Source: CAXXOK01 sp964640955
GTDB taxonomy: Bacteria > Bacillota > Clostridia > Christensenellales > Aristaeellaceae
Length of the DNA: 64,000 bases
Direction: 5' to 3'
NCBI GenBank assembly: GCA_964640955.1
Contig: CAZXJI010000017.1
Location: forward strand, 9,687 to 73,686
In this document: positions 18,324 through 27,638 of the stretch, piece after piece
Layout: each line of letters opens with the position of its first letter
How positions within the stretch are numbered: the first letter of the stretch is position 1
Translations under genes and position numbers: made by a program
The notes under the pieces: generated by a model
What the model was told of the DNA's origin: nothing
The model's input: only the letters and a program-made list of their open reading frames with translations
The model's database searches: none

Positions 18324-18352
18324 ATTATAGGGAACGGTGCGGAGAATAGCAA
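18324..18352 (-). promoter_or_regulatory. Promoter of araC-family gene
   Basis: On the minus strand TTGCTA (18347-18352), a 17-bp spacer and TATAAT (18324-18329), about 48 bp upstream of the start at 18276. No equally good plus-strand promoter for the GH10 operon is visible in this 102-bp gap. Confidence 0.65.
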
Positions 18353-18378
18353 GCAGGAAAACAGAGGAGGAGATCGTT

Positions 18379-19725
18379 ATGTCGGACCGCAGTCGGCGGG
18401 TGCTCAAGCCTTTTGTGGAAAACCGCGCCTATATGGAGGAGCGGATTGCCGCCGGCATCGAAGCCAACCGCAAGGGGCTGGCCACCCTGCGCTTTGAAAA
18501 CGAAAAGGGCGAGCCGGTTACGCAGGTGCACGCGGAGCTTCGCCAGAAGAGCCACGATTTCTGCTTCGGGGCGAACCTGTTCATGCTGGACGAGATGGAA
18601 ACGGCGGAGAAAAACGCCGAGTACAAAAAGCGCTTTTGCGAATTGTTCAACCTGGCTACGCTGCCCTTTTACTGGTGCGATCTGGAACCGGAGAAAGGCA
18701 GGCTCCGCTTCGACAAGGGCAGCCCGAAGGTCTATCGCCGCCCCGCGCCGGACCTGTGTCTGGAATTCTGCGGGCAAAACGGCATCGAGCCCAAACTGCA
18801 CTGCCTGAACTACGATCAGTGGACGCCCCTGTGGATGCAGGACGACGTGCCTTCCGTGAAAAAGGCGCTGGACCGGCGAATGGCGCAGATCGCCGAGCGC
18901 TACGGTGACCGCATCCGCCGCATGGAGGTCATCAACGAAACGCTGTGCCCCGAGGGGAAGCGGAGCGGCAACCGGCACGGCACCCGCTTTTTCCGCGAGC
19001 CCGACCTGGTGGAGTGGAGCTTCGACCACGCGCGCCGCTACCTGCCCGCGAACGAGCTGATCATCAACGAGGCGACGGATTTCATCTGGGGCGCGGCCTT
19101 CAAGCACAACCGCGGCGCCTACTATATGCAGATCGAGCGGGCCCTCGCCAGGGGCGCTTCCATCGACGCCATAGGCATGCAGTACCACATGTTTTACCCC
19201 GAGGAGCAAGAAACCGAAAAAACGGCGCTGAACTACGACCCCAGGCTCCTCTACGCCGTCATGGACCGATATGCGGATTTCGGCCTGCCGATGCAGATTA
19301 CGGAGATCACCATACCGGCCTATTCCAGGGAGGAGGAGGACGAGGCGCTGCAGGCGGAAATCCTGCGCAACCTGTATAGCATGTGGTTCAGCAGCCCGAA
19401 TATGGAGGCCATCATCTACTGGAATCTGGTGGACGGATACGCCGCCTTCGCCCCCCAGGGCGATATGAGCTTCGGCGAAAACTACTACCACGGCGCGCTG
19501 CTTCGCTTCGACATGACCCCCAAGCCCGCGTTCGAAACGCTGCGCAAACTGATCAACGAAACGTGGCGCACGAAGCTCTCCCTGGACAGCGGCGCGCGGA
19601 GCTCCGTAGACCTGAAGGGCTTCTACGGGGAATACGACCTCGACGTTCGCGCGGACGGAAAGGCCGTCCAAACCACGCTGCACATCGAGAAAGGCGCGGA
19701 CAACGACTTCGTGATTCATATTTGA
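18379..19725 (+). CDS. Glycoside hydrolase family 10-like protein
   Basis: A 448-aa enzyme with the GH10 (beta/alpha)8 barrel. Near the start is FCFGANLFMLDE in place of the usual GxA motif. The acid/base is in VINETLC (Glu187) and the nucleophile in ITEITIP (Glu309), both at the expected strand ends. GH10 enzymes are retaining endo-beta-1,4-xylanases or related. This copy has no signal peptide and an unusual set of loops, so an intracellular enzyme on short beta-linked oligosaccharides is more likely than a secreted xylanase. The ATG at 18379 has GAGGAGGAG upstream; an upstream in-frame start at 18337 lacks one. First gene of the operon running to 25210. Confidence 0.8.
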   Translation: MSDRSRRVLKPFVENRAYMEERIAAGIEANRKGLATLRFENEKGEPVTQVHAELRQKSHDFCFGANLFMLDEMETAEKNAEYKKRFCELFNLATLPFYWCDLEPEKGRLRFDKGSPKVYRRPAPDLCLEFCGQNGIEPKLHCLNYDQWTPLWMQDDVPSVKKALDRRMAQIAERYGDRIRRMEVINETLCPEGKRSGNRHGTRFFREPDLVEWSFDHARRYLPANELIINEATDFIWGAAFKHNRGAYYMQIERALARGASIDAIGMQYHMFYPEEQETEKTALNYDPRLLYAVMDRYADFGLPMQITEITIPAYSREEEDEALQAEILRNLYSMWFSSPNMEAIIYWNLVDGYAAFAPQGDMSFGENYYHGALLRFDMTPKPAFETLRKLINETWRTKLSLDSGARSSVDLKGFYGEYDLDVRADGKAVQTTLHIEKGADNDFVIHI

Positions 19726-19752
19726 CCCCGACGACAGGGAGGGAAACGGCTT

Positions 19753-20484
19753 ATGACAAAACTTGAAGGCAGACGGGCGCTCGTTACCGGCTCCACCCAG
19801 GGCATCGGCCTGGCGATTGCCACCCGGCTGGCCCGGGAAGGCGCGACCGTGATCGTACACGGCTCTTCCAGCCGGGAAAAATGCCGGCGGGCCATGGAAA
19901 CCGTGGGCGGGCAATCGCTGTGCGCCCTGGCGGATTTCGCGCGGCCCGACTGCGCCGAACAGCTGTATGCGCAAACCGGAGACGTCGATATTCTGGTGCT
20001 CAACGCCTCCGTACAGATTCGCAAGCCCTGGGACGCGATCACCGCGGAGGAGTTCGACCGCCAGATCAACGTCAACCTGAAGGCAAGTCTGTTTGTGATT
20101 CAGCGCTACGCCCCGCATATGATCAGGCAGGGCTGGGGCCGTATCGTTACGATCGGCAGCGTGCAGCAAACCAAGCCGCATAAGGATATGGCCGTCTACG
20201 CGGCCAGCAAGTGCGCGCAGATGAGCCTGGTCGGAAATCTGGCGGGGCAGCTGGCTCCGTTCGGGGTGACCGTCAACAACCTGAGTCCGGGGGTCATCGC
20301 AACGCCCCGCAACGACGAGGCGCTGGCCGACCCGGACTACGCGCGCAAGGTGATGCAGGGCATCCCCCTGGGCTTCGCGGGAGCGCCGGAGGATTGCGCC
20401 GGGGCCGCCGCGCTGCTGTGTTCCGAGGACGGGCGCTACATAACCGGCATCGATCTGGTGGTGGACGGCGGCATGCATCTGTAA
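19753..20484 (+). CDS. SDR-family oxidoreductase (candidate sugar dehydrogenase)
   Basis: A classical short-chain dehydrogenase of 243 aa. It has the cofactor motif TGSTQGIG (12-19), NAS at the end of strand 4, catalytic Ser136, Tyr149 and Lys153 (YAASK), and the PG motif in LSPGVIATP. The serine near the end of strand 2 (HGSSS) suggests NADP could be accepted, but cofactor choice is uncertain. Next to a lactonase it is well placed to oxidise an aldose at C1 to the lactone; a ketone reductase role is the alternative. ACAGGGAGGG precedes the ATG. Confidence 0.85.
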   Translation: MTKLEGRRALVTGSTQGIGLAIATRLAREGATVIVHGSSSREKCRRAMETVGGQSLCALADFARPDCAEQLYAQTGDVDILVLNASVQIRKPWDAITAEEFDRQINVNLKASLFVIQRYAPHMIRQGWGRIVTIGSVQQTKPHKDMAVYAASKCAQMSLVGNLAGQLAPFGVTVNNLSPGVIATPRNDEALADPDYARKVMQGIPLGFAGAPEDCAGAAALLCSEDGRYITGIDLVVDGGMHL

Positions 20485-20503
20485 CGGACGAGAAGGAATA
20501 GAC

Positions 20504-21463
20504 ATGCGCGATTATCATCTGTACTTCGCCTCTTGCGTCCCCGCGGGAGGCATCCATCATTATACCTTCCGTAACGGGGCGCTGCGCTTTGGCGAAAAAA
20601 CGGCCTGCGACAGGCCCATGTATCTGGACGTCGCGCCGGACGGCGTGGCGGCGCTGCTGAGGCAGCCCTTCGCCGGCAGCCGGGACAGCGGCCTTATGCA
20701 TTATCCGACGGACGCCGGCGGGCGCCTGCTTGAGCCGGGGCCGATCATCGATACGCGCGGCGTAGTCGCCTGCCATCTGTGCCGGTTCGAAGGGGAGACC
20801 TATGTGACCAACTATCTGTCCGGCAGCGTGTTCTGCACATCCGGCCGGCTGGACGTGCACAGCGGCCGCGGCGTGCACCCTGCGCGGCAGGAAGCGCCGC
20901 ACACGCATTTCATCTCGCCTGCTCCCGACGGCGCCTGCCTGCTTTCCACGGACCTCGGGCTGGACGCGATCTACCGCTATGACCGGGAGCTGCGCGTGCT
21001 GGGCGTTGTCCGCGTGCCCTCCGGGCAGGGCCCCCGGCACCTCGCCTGTTCGCCGGACGGCAGGACGGTGTTCTGCTGCAACGAGCTGGGCTCGACCGTG
21101 ACCGTCCTTCGCTATACCGGCGGGGAACTGACCGTTTCGCAGACCGTATCGGTGCTGGATCACGAGGCGCCGAGCACTGCGGCCGCCATCCGGGTCCGGG
21201 GGGAATACGTCTACGTTTCCAACCGGGGCGACGATTCGATTTCCTGCCTGCGCTGGGACGGTGAACGGCTCGCGCTGTGCTCCGTTACGCCCTGCGCGGG
21301 GCGCTCGCCCCGCGATTTTCTGATCGTGGAGGATTATCTGTTCTGCGCCAACGAGGCAAGCGGAAACGTAACGGTGTTCCGGGTGGACGGCCCCCGGATC
21401 GCCGACGCCGGCATACGCCTTGAAATGGAAACCCCCCTGTGCGTCGTCGCACGGCCGTTTTAG
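20504..21463 (+). CDS. Lactonase-family beta-propeller protein (6-phosphogluconolactonase-like)
   Basis: 319 aa, organised as repeated beta-propeller blades like the Pgl/YkgB lactonase family (PF10282-type). Characteristic pieces are SGQGPRHLACSPDGR, the LGSTVTVLRY blade, YVSNRGDDSISCLRWD and the closing FCANEASGNVTVFRVDG. Family members hydrolyse sugar lactones to the free acids. Placed 19 bp after the SDR gene, it is likely to hydrolyse the lactone that enzyme makes. It is slightly shorter than typical 330-350 aa members. No signal peptide; cytoplasmic. Confidence 0.8.
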   Translation: MRDYHLYFASCVPAGGIHHYTFRNGALRFGEKTACDRPMYLDVAPDGVAALLRQPFAGSRDSGLMHYPTDAGGRLLEPGPIIDTRGVVACHLCRFEGETYVTNYLSGSVFCTSGRLDVHSGRGVHPARQEAPHTHFISPAPDGACLLSTDLGLDAIYRYDRELRVLGVVRVPSGQGPRHLACSPDGRTVFCCNELGSTVTVLRYTGGELTVSQTVSVLDHEAPSTAAAIRVRGEYVYVSNRGDDSISCLRWDGERLALCSVTPCAGRSPRDFLIVEDYLFCANEASGNVTVFRVDGPRIADAGIRLEMETPLCVVARPF

Positions 21464-21475
21464 GAGAAAGCGCCT

Positions 21476-24217
21476 ATGAAGCTGAACCAGCCGCATTACG
21501 TGGATGTGCGGGATACCCAGATGGATTTAAACGGGGAATGGCGCTATTGCTGCGTCGACGCGCCCGCGGAGGCGCCGCAGACGCTGGATTACGCGCTGAG
21601 GGCTTCGCTGCCCGATTCCGTCTACTGGAACCTCTTCGATTCCGGCGTGCTGCCCCATCCGTACGTGGGAACCAACAGCAAGGCCTACCACTGGGTGGAT
21701 GAACAGGTCTGGTATTACCGCCGCAGCTTTTCGGTGCCCGCGGAGAAGCACGGCGGCACCGCGATTCTGTGCTTCGACGGCGTGGCGTATTACTGCCGGG
21801 TCTGGCTCAACGGTGTGCTGCTGGGCGAGCATGAGGGGATGTTCGGCGGGCCGTACGTCGAGGTTTCGAAGCGGCTGGCCTACGGGGGCGAAAACGAGCT
21901 CATCGTGGAGGTCAAAGCCTGCAATTACGGCAGGAAAGCCGCTTATGCCTGCCGTAACGAGAAAGGTCAAAACCGCGAAATCGTCCCGTGGAACATTGCC
22001 AGGGACGGCGACACCTCCAACGGGGACCTGATCGTCATGGGCATCTGGCGCGGCGTCCGGCTGGCCTTCCTGCCGCCCTTCCACCTCGCCCGCCCGTATC
22101 TGACAACGCGGGAAGCGACGGCCGACCGGGCCGACCTGCGTCTGGAGGCGGAGATCGTCGGTCCGGAAATCGACGAGCTTCACCCGTTTTACGGCATGTG
22201 GGACGAGGAGCCTTCCTACGATTTCGCCTATCAGCAGGGCCTGCGGCAGGCGTACCTTGCCCAGTCCGCCGCCGTGCGCATATCCCTGCGCGAGAAAAAC
22301 ACGGGCGCCTGCGTTTACGAAAGCCGGACACCCGTTCCGCTGATCGACTACGCCAACAGCCTGCGGGCCGACGCCTACCCGGAGAGCCAGTTTTTTGAAT
22401 GCGAGTTCGCGGTGGAACGCCCGAAACGCTGGTGGCCGCACGACATGGGGGAGCCCTTCCTGTACACCGTCACGCTGACGCTCCTGCTGGAAGGGACGCA
22501 GGTCGACGAGCTCTCGTTCGACTGCGGCATTCGCACCGTTCGCGCGGTGCCCACGGCGGGGCCCCGGGCGCGGGAATGGTGGGCGCCCTTTCAGTTCGTC
22601 GTTAACGGGCGCAGCCTATTCCTCAAGGGCGTCAACTGGATGCCGACGGATGCGCTGTACCGCGAGCGCGAAGCGGAATACCGCTGGTCCCTCCAGCTGG
22701 CGCGCAACGCCGGCATCCATATGGTGCGTGTCTGGAGCGGCGGCGGCAAACCGGAAGCCGACGCGTTCTACCGGCTTTGCGATGAACTGGGGATCATGGT
22801 CTGGCAGGACCATTTCATCGCCAACACCTCCCACACCGAAGGCTGGCCCCCGGACGTTCTGGAGGCGCAGGAAGCCGTAAACCTGTACCGGATACGCAAC
22901 CATGCCTCCCTGGCGGTGCATTGCGGGGGCAACGAGTTCAACGCCTACAGCGCGGGAAACGCGGCCGCGCTGTTCATCATCCGGCGGACCGTCCGCGATC
23001 TGGACCCCCGGCGAATCTTCTACGATACGACGCCCAACCGGGGCAGCGCGCATATCTATCGGGACATGGAACCCACCTGGTACCGGCAGCTGTATAAGGA
23101 CCTGCCCTTCGTGGCGGAAACGGGCATCCACAGCTTTCCGGGCTACAAAGCCCTGCAGGCCTGCCTGAGCCCGAAAGAATGCACCCGGGCCGTGCCGGAG
23201 CTGACCGGCGATGAATTTCGCCGGGCGTTTCCCGAACTGCTCAACCACTTTGCCGAATATGTGCCCCAGCGGGTGCCCCGCATGCTGGCGCGAGCCTCGC
23301 AGATCGCGGACCTCAGCCGCGTCGATCTGCGCGAGCTGGCGGAGGCGACCCATATCGCGGCAAGCGAATACTACGCGATCCTGATCCAGGCCTTGCGGGA
23401 AAACGCGCCCGTGACCGCCGGCGTCATGCCGTGGGTGTTCCGCCGCCCCTGGACGACGGTGGGCATCCAGCTGGTGGACGGTTCGGGAGACCCCCTTGCC
23501 CCCTACTACGCCGTCAAGCGGGCCTACGCCAGCCCGGAGGCGCATCTGGCCCTGGAGCACATTTCCTTCGCCCCCGGCGAGGAGGCCCGCCTGCCGATCC
23601 GGGTATGCAACGAGTATCACCTGCCGCTGGACGGGTATGCGGTGCAGGTAAAAGCCTGGTCGCCGGAGATGAACCTGCTTTGGGCCAAAACGCTGCCGGC
23701 GGACGCGGCGGACGCTGTTACCCTGGAGCAGGCCGTTGCGGCCGGGTGGGCGGACCGGTACTTTTTCCTGACCGTGACGCTGCTGAAAGACGGCAGGGTG
23801 ACCCTCAGGCAGCTCTACTGGCCCAAGTGCCTTTCGATACTGACCGATCCGCAGACGCGGGCGCGATACCGCACCCGGCCCCAGGGCAATTTCCGGCTGG
23901 ACCGCGGGCCCTGGCTGAAGCCGCAGGTGGCCGCCTGCGGCGGCGCTTCGCTGCGGGCGCAGGCGCAAGCGGTCAGGCGGCTGGAGCACGGCGTGGAAGC
24001 GGAGCTTCGCGTTACCAATGCGGGCGATATGCCCGCCTTCCCGGTCACCCTCCAGTCGACGGAACCGGGAAGCCGCCTGATGGCGGAGGACAACGGCTTT
24101 TGGCTGGAACCCGGGGAAACCCGCGCTCTGCGCGTGGTGCTGGAGGGCGGGGAAGGATCAACGAACCAACTGGCCGTTTCCGCGTGGAATGCGGCCGGTG
24201 TTTTTGAGACGATCTGA
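21476..24217 (+). CDS. Glycoside hydrolase family 2 protein (beta-mannosidase-like)
   Basis: A 913-aa multi-domain retaining exo-glycosidase: an N-terminal jelly roll (to ~190), an immunoglobulin-like domain, a TIM barrel (~370-690) and a C-terminal beta region. The barrel start FLKGVNWMPTDA, the acid/base in HCGGNEFN (Glu487) and the nucleophile in FVAETGIHS (Glu548) match the beta-mannosidase/exo-beta-glucosaminidase branch better than LacZ. No signal peptide. It probably releases terminal beta-linked sugars from the oligosaccharides handled by this locus. It begins 12 bp after the lactonase stop with TAGGAG upstream. Confidence 0.85.
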   Translation: MKLNQPHYVDVRDTQMDLNGEWRYCCVDAPAEAPQTLDYALRASLPDSVYWNLFDSGVLPHPYVGTNSKAYHWVDEQVWYYRRSFSVPAEKHGGTAILCFDGVAYYCRVWLNGVLLGEHEGMFGGPYVEVSKRLAYGGENELIVEVKACNYGRKAAYACRNEKGQNREIVPWNIARDGDTSNGDLIVMGIWRGVRLAFLPPFHLARPYLTTREATADRADLRLEAEIVGPEIDELHPFYGMWDEEPSYDFAYQQGLRQAYLAQSAAVRISLREKNTGACVYESRTPVPLIDYANSLRADAYPESQFFECEFAVERPKRWWPHDMGEPFLYTVTLTLLLEGTQVDELSFDCGIRTVRAVPTAGPRAREWWAPFQFVVNGRSLFLKGVNWMPTDALYREREAEYRWSLQLARNAGIHMVRVWSGGGKPEADAFYRLCDELGIMVWQDHFIANTSHTEGWPPDVLEAQEAVNLYRIRNHASLAVHCGGNEFNAYSAGNAAALFIIRRTVRDLDPRRIFYDTTPNRGSAHIYRDMEPTWYRQLYKDLPFVAETGIHSFPGYKALQACLSPKECTRAVPELTGDEFRRAFPELLNHFAEYVPQRVPRMLARASQIADLSRVDLRELAEATHIAASEYYAILIQALRENAPVTAGVMPWVFRRPWTTVGIQLVDGSGDPLAPYYAVKRAYASPEAHLALEHISFAPGEEARLPIRVCNEYHLPLDGYAVQVKAWSPEMNLLWAKTLPADAADAVTLEQAVAAGWADRYFFLTVTLLKDGRVTLRQLYWPKCLSILTDPQTRARYRTRPQGNFRLDRGPWLKPQVAACGGASLRAQAQAVRRLEHGVEAELRVTNAGDMPAFPVTLQSTEPGSRLMAEDNGFWLEPGETRALRVVLEGGEGSTNQLAVSAWNAAGVFETI

Positions 24218-24226
24218 GGTGGGACG

Positions 24227-25210
24227 ATGATACTGACGGATTACCTTCAATGCACCCCCGGCATCCAGTGGGATTACGCCCGACAATGCGGCGTTCGCTA
24301 CGCGGTCATACGCCTGCCGGAAACCCCTGATTTCGACTGCACGAACGCCGCGCACTGGGACGCGGTCTGCAAGCGCTTCGAGGACTACGGCCTTCATCCG
24401 CTGCTGGTGGAGCCCCTTCCCAACGCCCTGCATGACCCTATCAAGGCGGGGGACGCGCAGCGGGACGCCTGCATCGAGAAGGCCGTCGCCATGTTCCCCC
24501 ACATGGCCCGGCACGGCATTCGAACCCTGTGCCTCAACTTTATGGCCTACACGGGGTGGACCCGCACGCGAAGCGACATTGCGGAACGCGGCGGCGCGCT
24601 GGTGACGGGTTTCGATTTGCGGGATTACCGCCCGACGACGGACGCGCAGATCACGCAGCGGGAGCTGTGGGCCAACTATACGACTTTTATCCGCGCGGCC
24701 GCGCCGGAGGCGGAGCGCTGGGGTATCCGGCTGGCACTCCACCCCGATGATCCGCCCGTGGAGCGGCTGGGCAAGGTGGAGCGTATTTTCACGTCGGGCG
24801 CGAATATGGCGCGCGCGCTGGATATCGCCCACAGCCCGAACGTGGGGCTGACGCTGTGCCAGGCGACTTTCGCCATGATGGGCGAGGACCTGTACCGCCT
24901 GATTCCGGATTTTGCCGACCGGATATTCTATGTGCATTTCCGCAACGTGCGGGGCGAGAAGGAGCATTTTCGGGAGACCTTTCACGACAACGGCCAGCTG
25001 GACATGGCGGCGCTGCTTCGGCTGTACCGGCGCTGCGGCGTCGACGTACCCATACGCGTGGACCACGTGCCCACCATGGCGGGGGAAACCAACGATTCCC
25101 CCGGCTATTGCGCCCTGGGCAGGCTGTTCGCCATCGGCTATCTGAAAGGGCTGATGGACGCCCTGGAAGAGGAAAGCGGGCCCGCAGTCGTAAACGAGAA
25201 AAGCGAGTGA
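24227..25210 (+). CDS. Mannonate dehydratase family protein (UxuA-like, short)
   Basis: 327 aa with a TIM-barrel fold whose motifs are those of D-mannonate dehydratase: GIRTLCLNFMAYTGWTRT, the metal-site LALHPDDPP, VHFRNVRG and the strand RVDHVPTM. Known UxuA proteins are longer (roughly 350-395 aa) and contain additional inserts, so this is a compact variant and its substrate may differ. Mannonate is the expected substrate if it is a true UxuA, giving 2-keto-3-deoxygluconate. Last gene of the GH10 operon, 9 bp after GH2; it converges on the IlvD-family gene. Confidence 0.75.
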   Translation: MILTDYLQCTPGIQWDYARQCGVRYAVIRLPETPDFDCTNAAHWDAVCKRFEDYGLHPLLVEPLPNALHDPIKAGDAQRDACIEKAVAMFPHMARHGIRTLCLNFMAYTGWTRTRSDIAERGGALVTGFDLRDYRPTTDAQITQRELWANYTTFIRAAAPEAERWGIRLALHPDDPPVERLGKVERIFTSGANMARALDIAHSPNVGLTLCQATFAMMGEDLYRLIPDFADRIFYVHFRNVRGEKEHFRETFHDNGQLDMAALLRLYRRCGVDVPIRVDHVPTMAGETNDSPGYCALGRLFAIGYLKGLMDALEEESGPAVVNEKSE

Positions 25211-25279
25211 CACTCTCCCACACGACGGCACCCCTATCTAGGGAGGAGCACCGGTGCCGAAGGCCTCTGCGCACGGAAC

Positions 25280-26998
25280 CTATTCCATATAACCGCCCTT
25301 CATCGGGCTTACGGCGTGCTGGGAGTAGATTTTCAACACGCCGCTTTCGTAGCGCGGCGGCTTGGGCCGCCACGCCGCGCGGCGCCGCTCAAGCACCCGG
25401 CCTACCTCGTCCGGGGCCGCGCGGCGACCGTCGACGCCCACCACCGCCAGTTCGCGGGCGGGGATGTCGATCAGGATCAGGTCGTTTTCCTCCACCAGCG
25501 CAATGGGCCCGCCCTCCGCGGCCTCCGGGGAAACGTGGCCGATGGCGGGGCCCCGCGTGGCGCCGGAAAAGCGGCCGTCGGTGATCAGCGCGACGCTTTT
25601 GGCCAGCTCTTCGTTGGAGGAGATGGCTTCGGTGGTATAAAACATCTCCGGCATGCCGCTTCCCCTGGGCCCCTCGTAGCGGATCAGCACGGCGTCGCCC
25701 GGCTGCACCGCGCCGCCGAGCACGGCGGCGATGGCGTCCTCCTCGCAGTCAAAGGGCCGGGCGCGCAGGACCACTCTGTGCATTTCGGCGGGCACGGCGG
25801 AATGCTTGACCACCGCGCCTCCCGGCGCCAGGTTGCCGCGCAGGATGGCGATGGTGCCCTTGTCCCCCAGCGGCCTGTCGAACGGGCGTATGATATCCTC
25901 CCGGCTCAGGCCGGTTTTTTTCAGCAGCGAGGCGCAGCGGTCGTAGTAGGCGCTTGCTTTCAGGGCGTCGAGGTTTTCGCCGAGCGTCCGGCCGGTGACC
26001 GTCATCGCGTCAAGGTGCAGAAGGCTGCGAATCTCCTCCATGACGGCGGGCACCCCGCCCGCGTAGTACACGTATTCCGAGGGCCAGCGCCCCGTGGGGC
26101 GAACGTCGAGCAGGTAACGGGCGTTGCGGTGGATGCGCTCGAAGGTATCCCCGTCGATATGAATGCCGAACTCGTGCGCGACGGCGGGCAGGTGCAGCAG
26201 CGCGTTCGTCGAGCCGGAGATGGCCGCGTGCACGGTGATGGCGTTTTCGAAGCTTTCCCGCGTAACGATGTCGCGGGCGGTCAGCCCGCCGGTCGCGAGC
26301 CGCATCGCCTGTTCGCCCGCCCGGACGGCCGCCTCCCGCAGATCGTCGCAGGTGGCCGGGAGCAGGGCGGTGCCCGGAAGGGCGAGGCCCAGCGCCTCGC
26401 TCATGATCTGCATGGTGCTCGCCGTGCCCATGAAGCTGCACGCGCCGCAGGAAGGGCACGCGTGGCGCTGATAGTAGACGAACTGCTCACGGGTGATCTC
26501 GCCGCGCCGGTACAGGGCATTGTACGTGCCGATCTGCTCCAGCGTCAGCAGGTCGGGCCCGGCCTCCATCACGCCTCCGGTGACCACCACGGCGGGCAGG
26601 TTGGTGCGCCCGATCCCCATCAGCAGTCCGGGCAGGCCCTTGTCGCAGCTGGCGATGAACACCCCCGCGTCGAAAGGCGTGGCGCTGTTGTGAATCTCCA
26701 CCATATTGGCGATCATGTCGCGGCTGACGAGCGAAAAGTTGATGCCGTCGTGCCCCTGCGCCTGACCGTCGCAGATATCGGTAACGAAAAAGCGCGACGC
26801 TTTCCCGCCGGCTTCCGCAACGCCCCGGACCGCTTCGTTCACCAGGGTCAGGAGGTGCGCGCTTCCGGGGTGGCTGTCGCCGAACGTGCTTTCGACAAGG
26901 ATTTGCGGCTTTTCCAGGTCCTCGGGCGTCCAGCCCATGCCCAACCGGAGCGGATCCATCTCCGGCGCGCATTGCCTTACCTGTTCGCTGGGTCTCAT
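25280..26998 (-). CDS. IlvD/Edd-family dehydratase (sugar-acid dehydratase candidate)
   Basis: A 572-aa iron-sulphur dehydratase. Cluster-ligand candidates are Cys118 (SCDKGLPG) and the CPSCGAC group (181-187), plus Cys76 in DICDGQAQG. The C-terminal domain has the conserved ALITDGRFSGATRGPAIGHV and ends with IYSQHAVSP. Members dehydrate dihydroxyacids (IlvD), 6-phosphogluconate (Edd) or free aldonates such as xylonate and gluconate. With no branched-chain amino acid genes near and sugar-acid genes all around, the last role is preferred. ATG 26998 follows GGAGAG; a longer open frame upstream is not coding. Confidence 0.85.
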   Translation of the reverse strand: MRPSEQVRQCAPEMDPLRLGMGWTPEDLEKPQILVESTFGDSHPGSAHLLTLVNEAVRGVAEAGGKASRFFVTDICDGQAQGHDGINFSLVSRDMIANMVEIHNSATPFDAGVFIASCDKGLPGLLMGIGRTNLPAVVVTGGVMEAGPDLLTLEQIGTYNALYRRGEITREQFVYYQRHACPSCGACSFMGTASTMQIMSEALGLALPGTALLPATCDDLREAAVRAGEQAMRLATGGLTARDIVTRESFENAITVHAAISGSTNALLHLPAVAHEFGIHIDGDTFERIHRNARYLLDVRPTGRWPSEYVYYAGGVPAVMEEIRSLLHLDAMTVTGRTLGENLDALKASAYYDRCASLLKKTGLSREDIIRPFDRPLGDKGTIAILRGNLAPGGAVVKHSAVPAEMHRVVLRARPFDCEEDAIAAVLGGAVQPGDAVLIRYEGPRGSGMPEMFYTTEAISSNEELAKSVALITDGRFSGATRGPAIGHVSPEAAEGGPIALVEENDLILIDIPARELAVVGVDGRRAAPDEVGRVLERRRAAWRPKPPRYESGVLKIYSQHAVSPMKGGYME

Positions 26999-27065
26999 AG
27001 TATTCTCTCCCGTCTTTGTTTCGGCGCCTCCGCACGACGGCGGAAGGAGCACCCGATCTGGGTTG

Positions 27066-27165
27066 ATTATACCATAAGACCGCTGTGATTCGTTTTCAAA
27101 AGCGCCGGCCCGCCCGTCGGGGAGCGAAACGGCCGATTGATGGAGACGCCGTTTTATGGTATAAA
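27066..27165. promoter_or_regulatory. Back-to-back promoters sharing inverted extended -10 elements
   Basis: TTATACCATAA (27067-27077) is the exact reverse complement of TTATGGTATAA (27154-27164). The left copy gives a minus-strand TGGTATAAT for the IlvD-family gene. The right copy gives plus-strand TGGTATAAA, with TTGATG (27137-27142) 17 bp upstream, for the 115-aa gene. The repeat may be only shared promoter sequence or may also bind a regulator. Confidence 0.6.
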
Positions 27166-27214
27166 GGGAAAAACGGCGCAATACGAGCGGCATGCGCAAC
27201 CGGGAGGCGTTCAA

Positions 27215-27562
27215 ATGGAAAACGGCTTTGCAGAGGTCAAGATGTTTCAGGTCAAACCCGATCAGACGGAGGCGTTCGAGGCCCTCGTAACGGAGATGAC
27301 AGCGGAGCAGAGGCTGCGGCCCGGCTGCGCCGATATCCGCTACGTGAAGCGGTTCTTCACGATAGACGGCGTCACGCCGGGCGAGCCGCCCCGCGAACTG
27401 ACCAGAATCGTGAAATGCGTCAAGTACTTTTCGTACTGGGAATTCGACAACAAGGAAAGCTACGGAAAAGCGATCGCATGGTTTTTCGACCGATACTATA
27501 AAAAGCTGCAAAGGCTGCTCCTGATGCCGTTTGACATCCACTGCGGGCATACGCTGGTTTGA
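27215..27562 (+). CDS. Small dimeric alpha/beta-barrel protein (antibiotic-biosynthesis-monooxygenase-like)
   Basis: 115 aa. The first 60 residues follow the ferredoxin-like half-barrel of the ABM superfamily: strand EVKMFQVKP, helix DQTEAFEALVTEMTAEQ, strand RPGCADIRYVKRFFT. The family includes small monooxygenases, isomerases and mutarotase-like proteins, so a reaction cannot be given. Its promoter faces away from the IlvD-family gene; co-regulation with sugar-acid catabolism is possible. ATG 27215 follows CGGGAGGCG. An imperfect hairpin (27568-27603) after the stop could terminate it. Confidence 0.6.
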   Translation: MENGFAEVKMFQVKPDQTEAFEALVTEMTAEQRLRPGCADIRYVKRFFTIDGVTPGEPPRELTRIVKCVKYFSYWEFDNKESYGKAIAWFFDRYYKKLQRLLLMPFDIHCGHTLV

Positions 27563-27567
27563 CCGGC

Positions 27568-27603
27568 AAAGCGGCGCGAGGGACGCCGGTTTTGCGGCGC
27601 TTT
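27568..27603 (+). terminator. Possible terminator, imperfect hairpin
   Basis: AAAGCGGCGC (27568-27577) pairs with GCGGCGCTTT (27594-27603) with one mismatch, just after the 115-aa gene. The 3' side runs into TTTACCCTTT. Confidence 0.4.
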
Positions 27604-27638
27604 ACCCTTTCCGGTCTTTTCCGCGACCGGTTTTTCGC

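Noticed and set aside
18325..20505. A 726-codon minus-strand frame opposite GH10 and SDR
   Set aside because: Same reason: the plus strand has clear GH10 and SDR motifs and ribosome sites; the minus frame has no recognisable domain.
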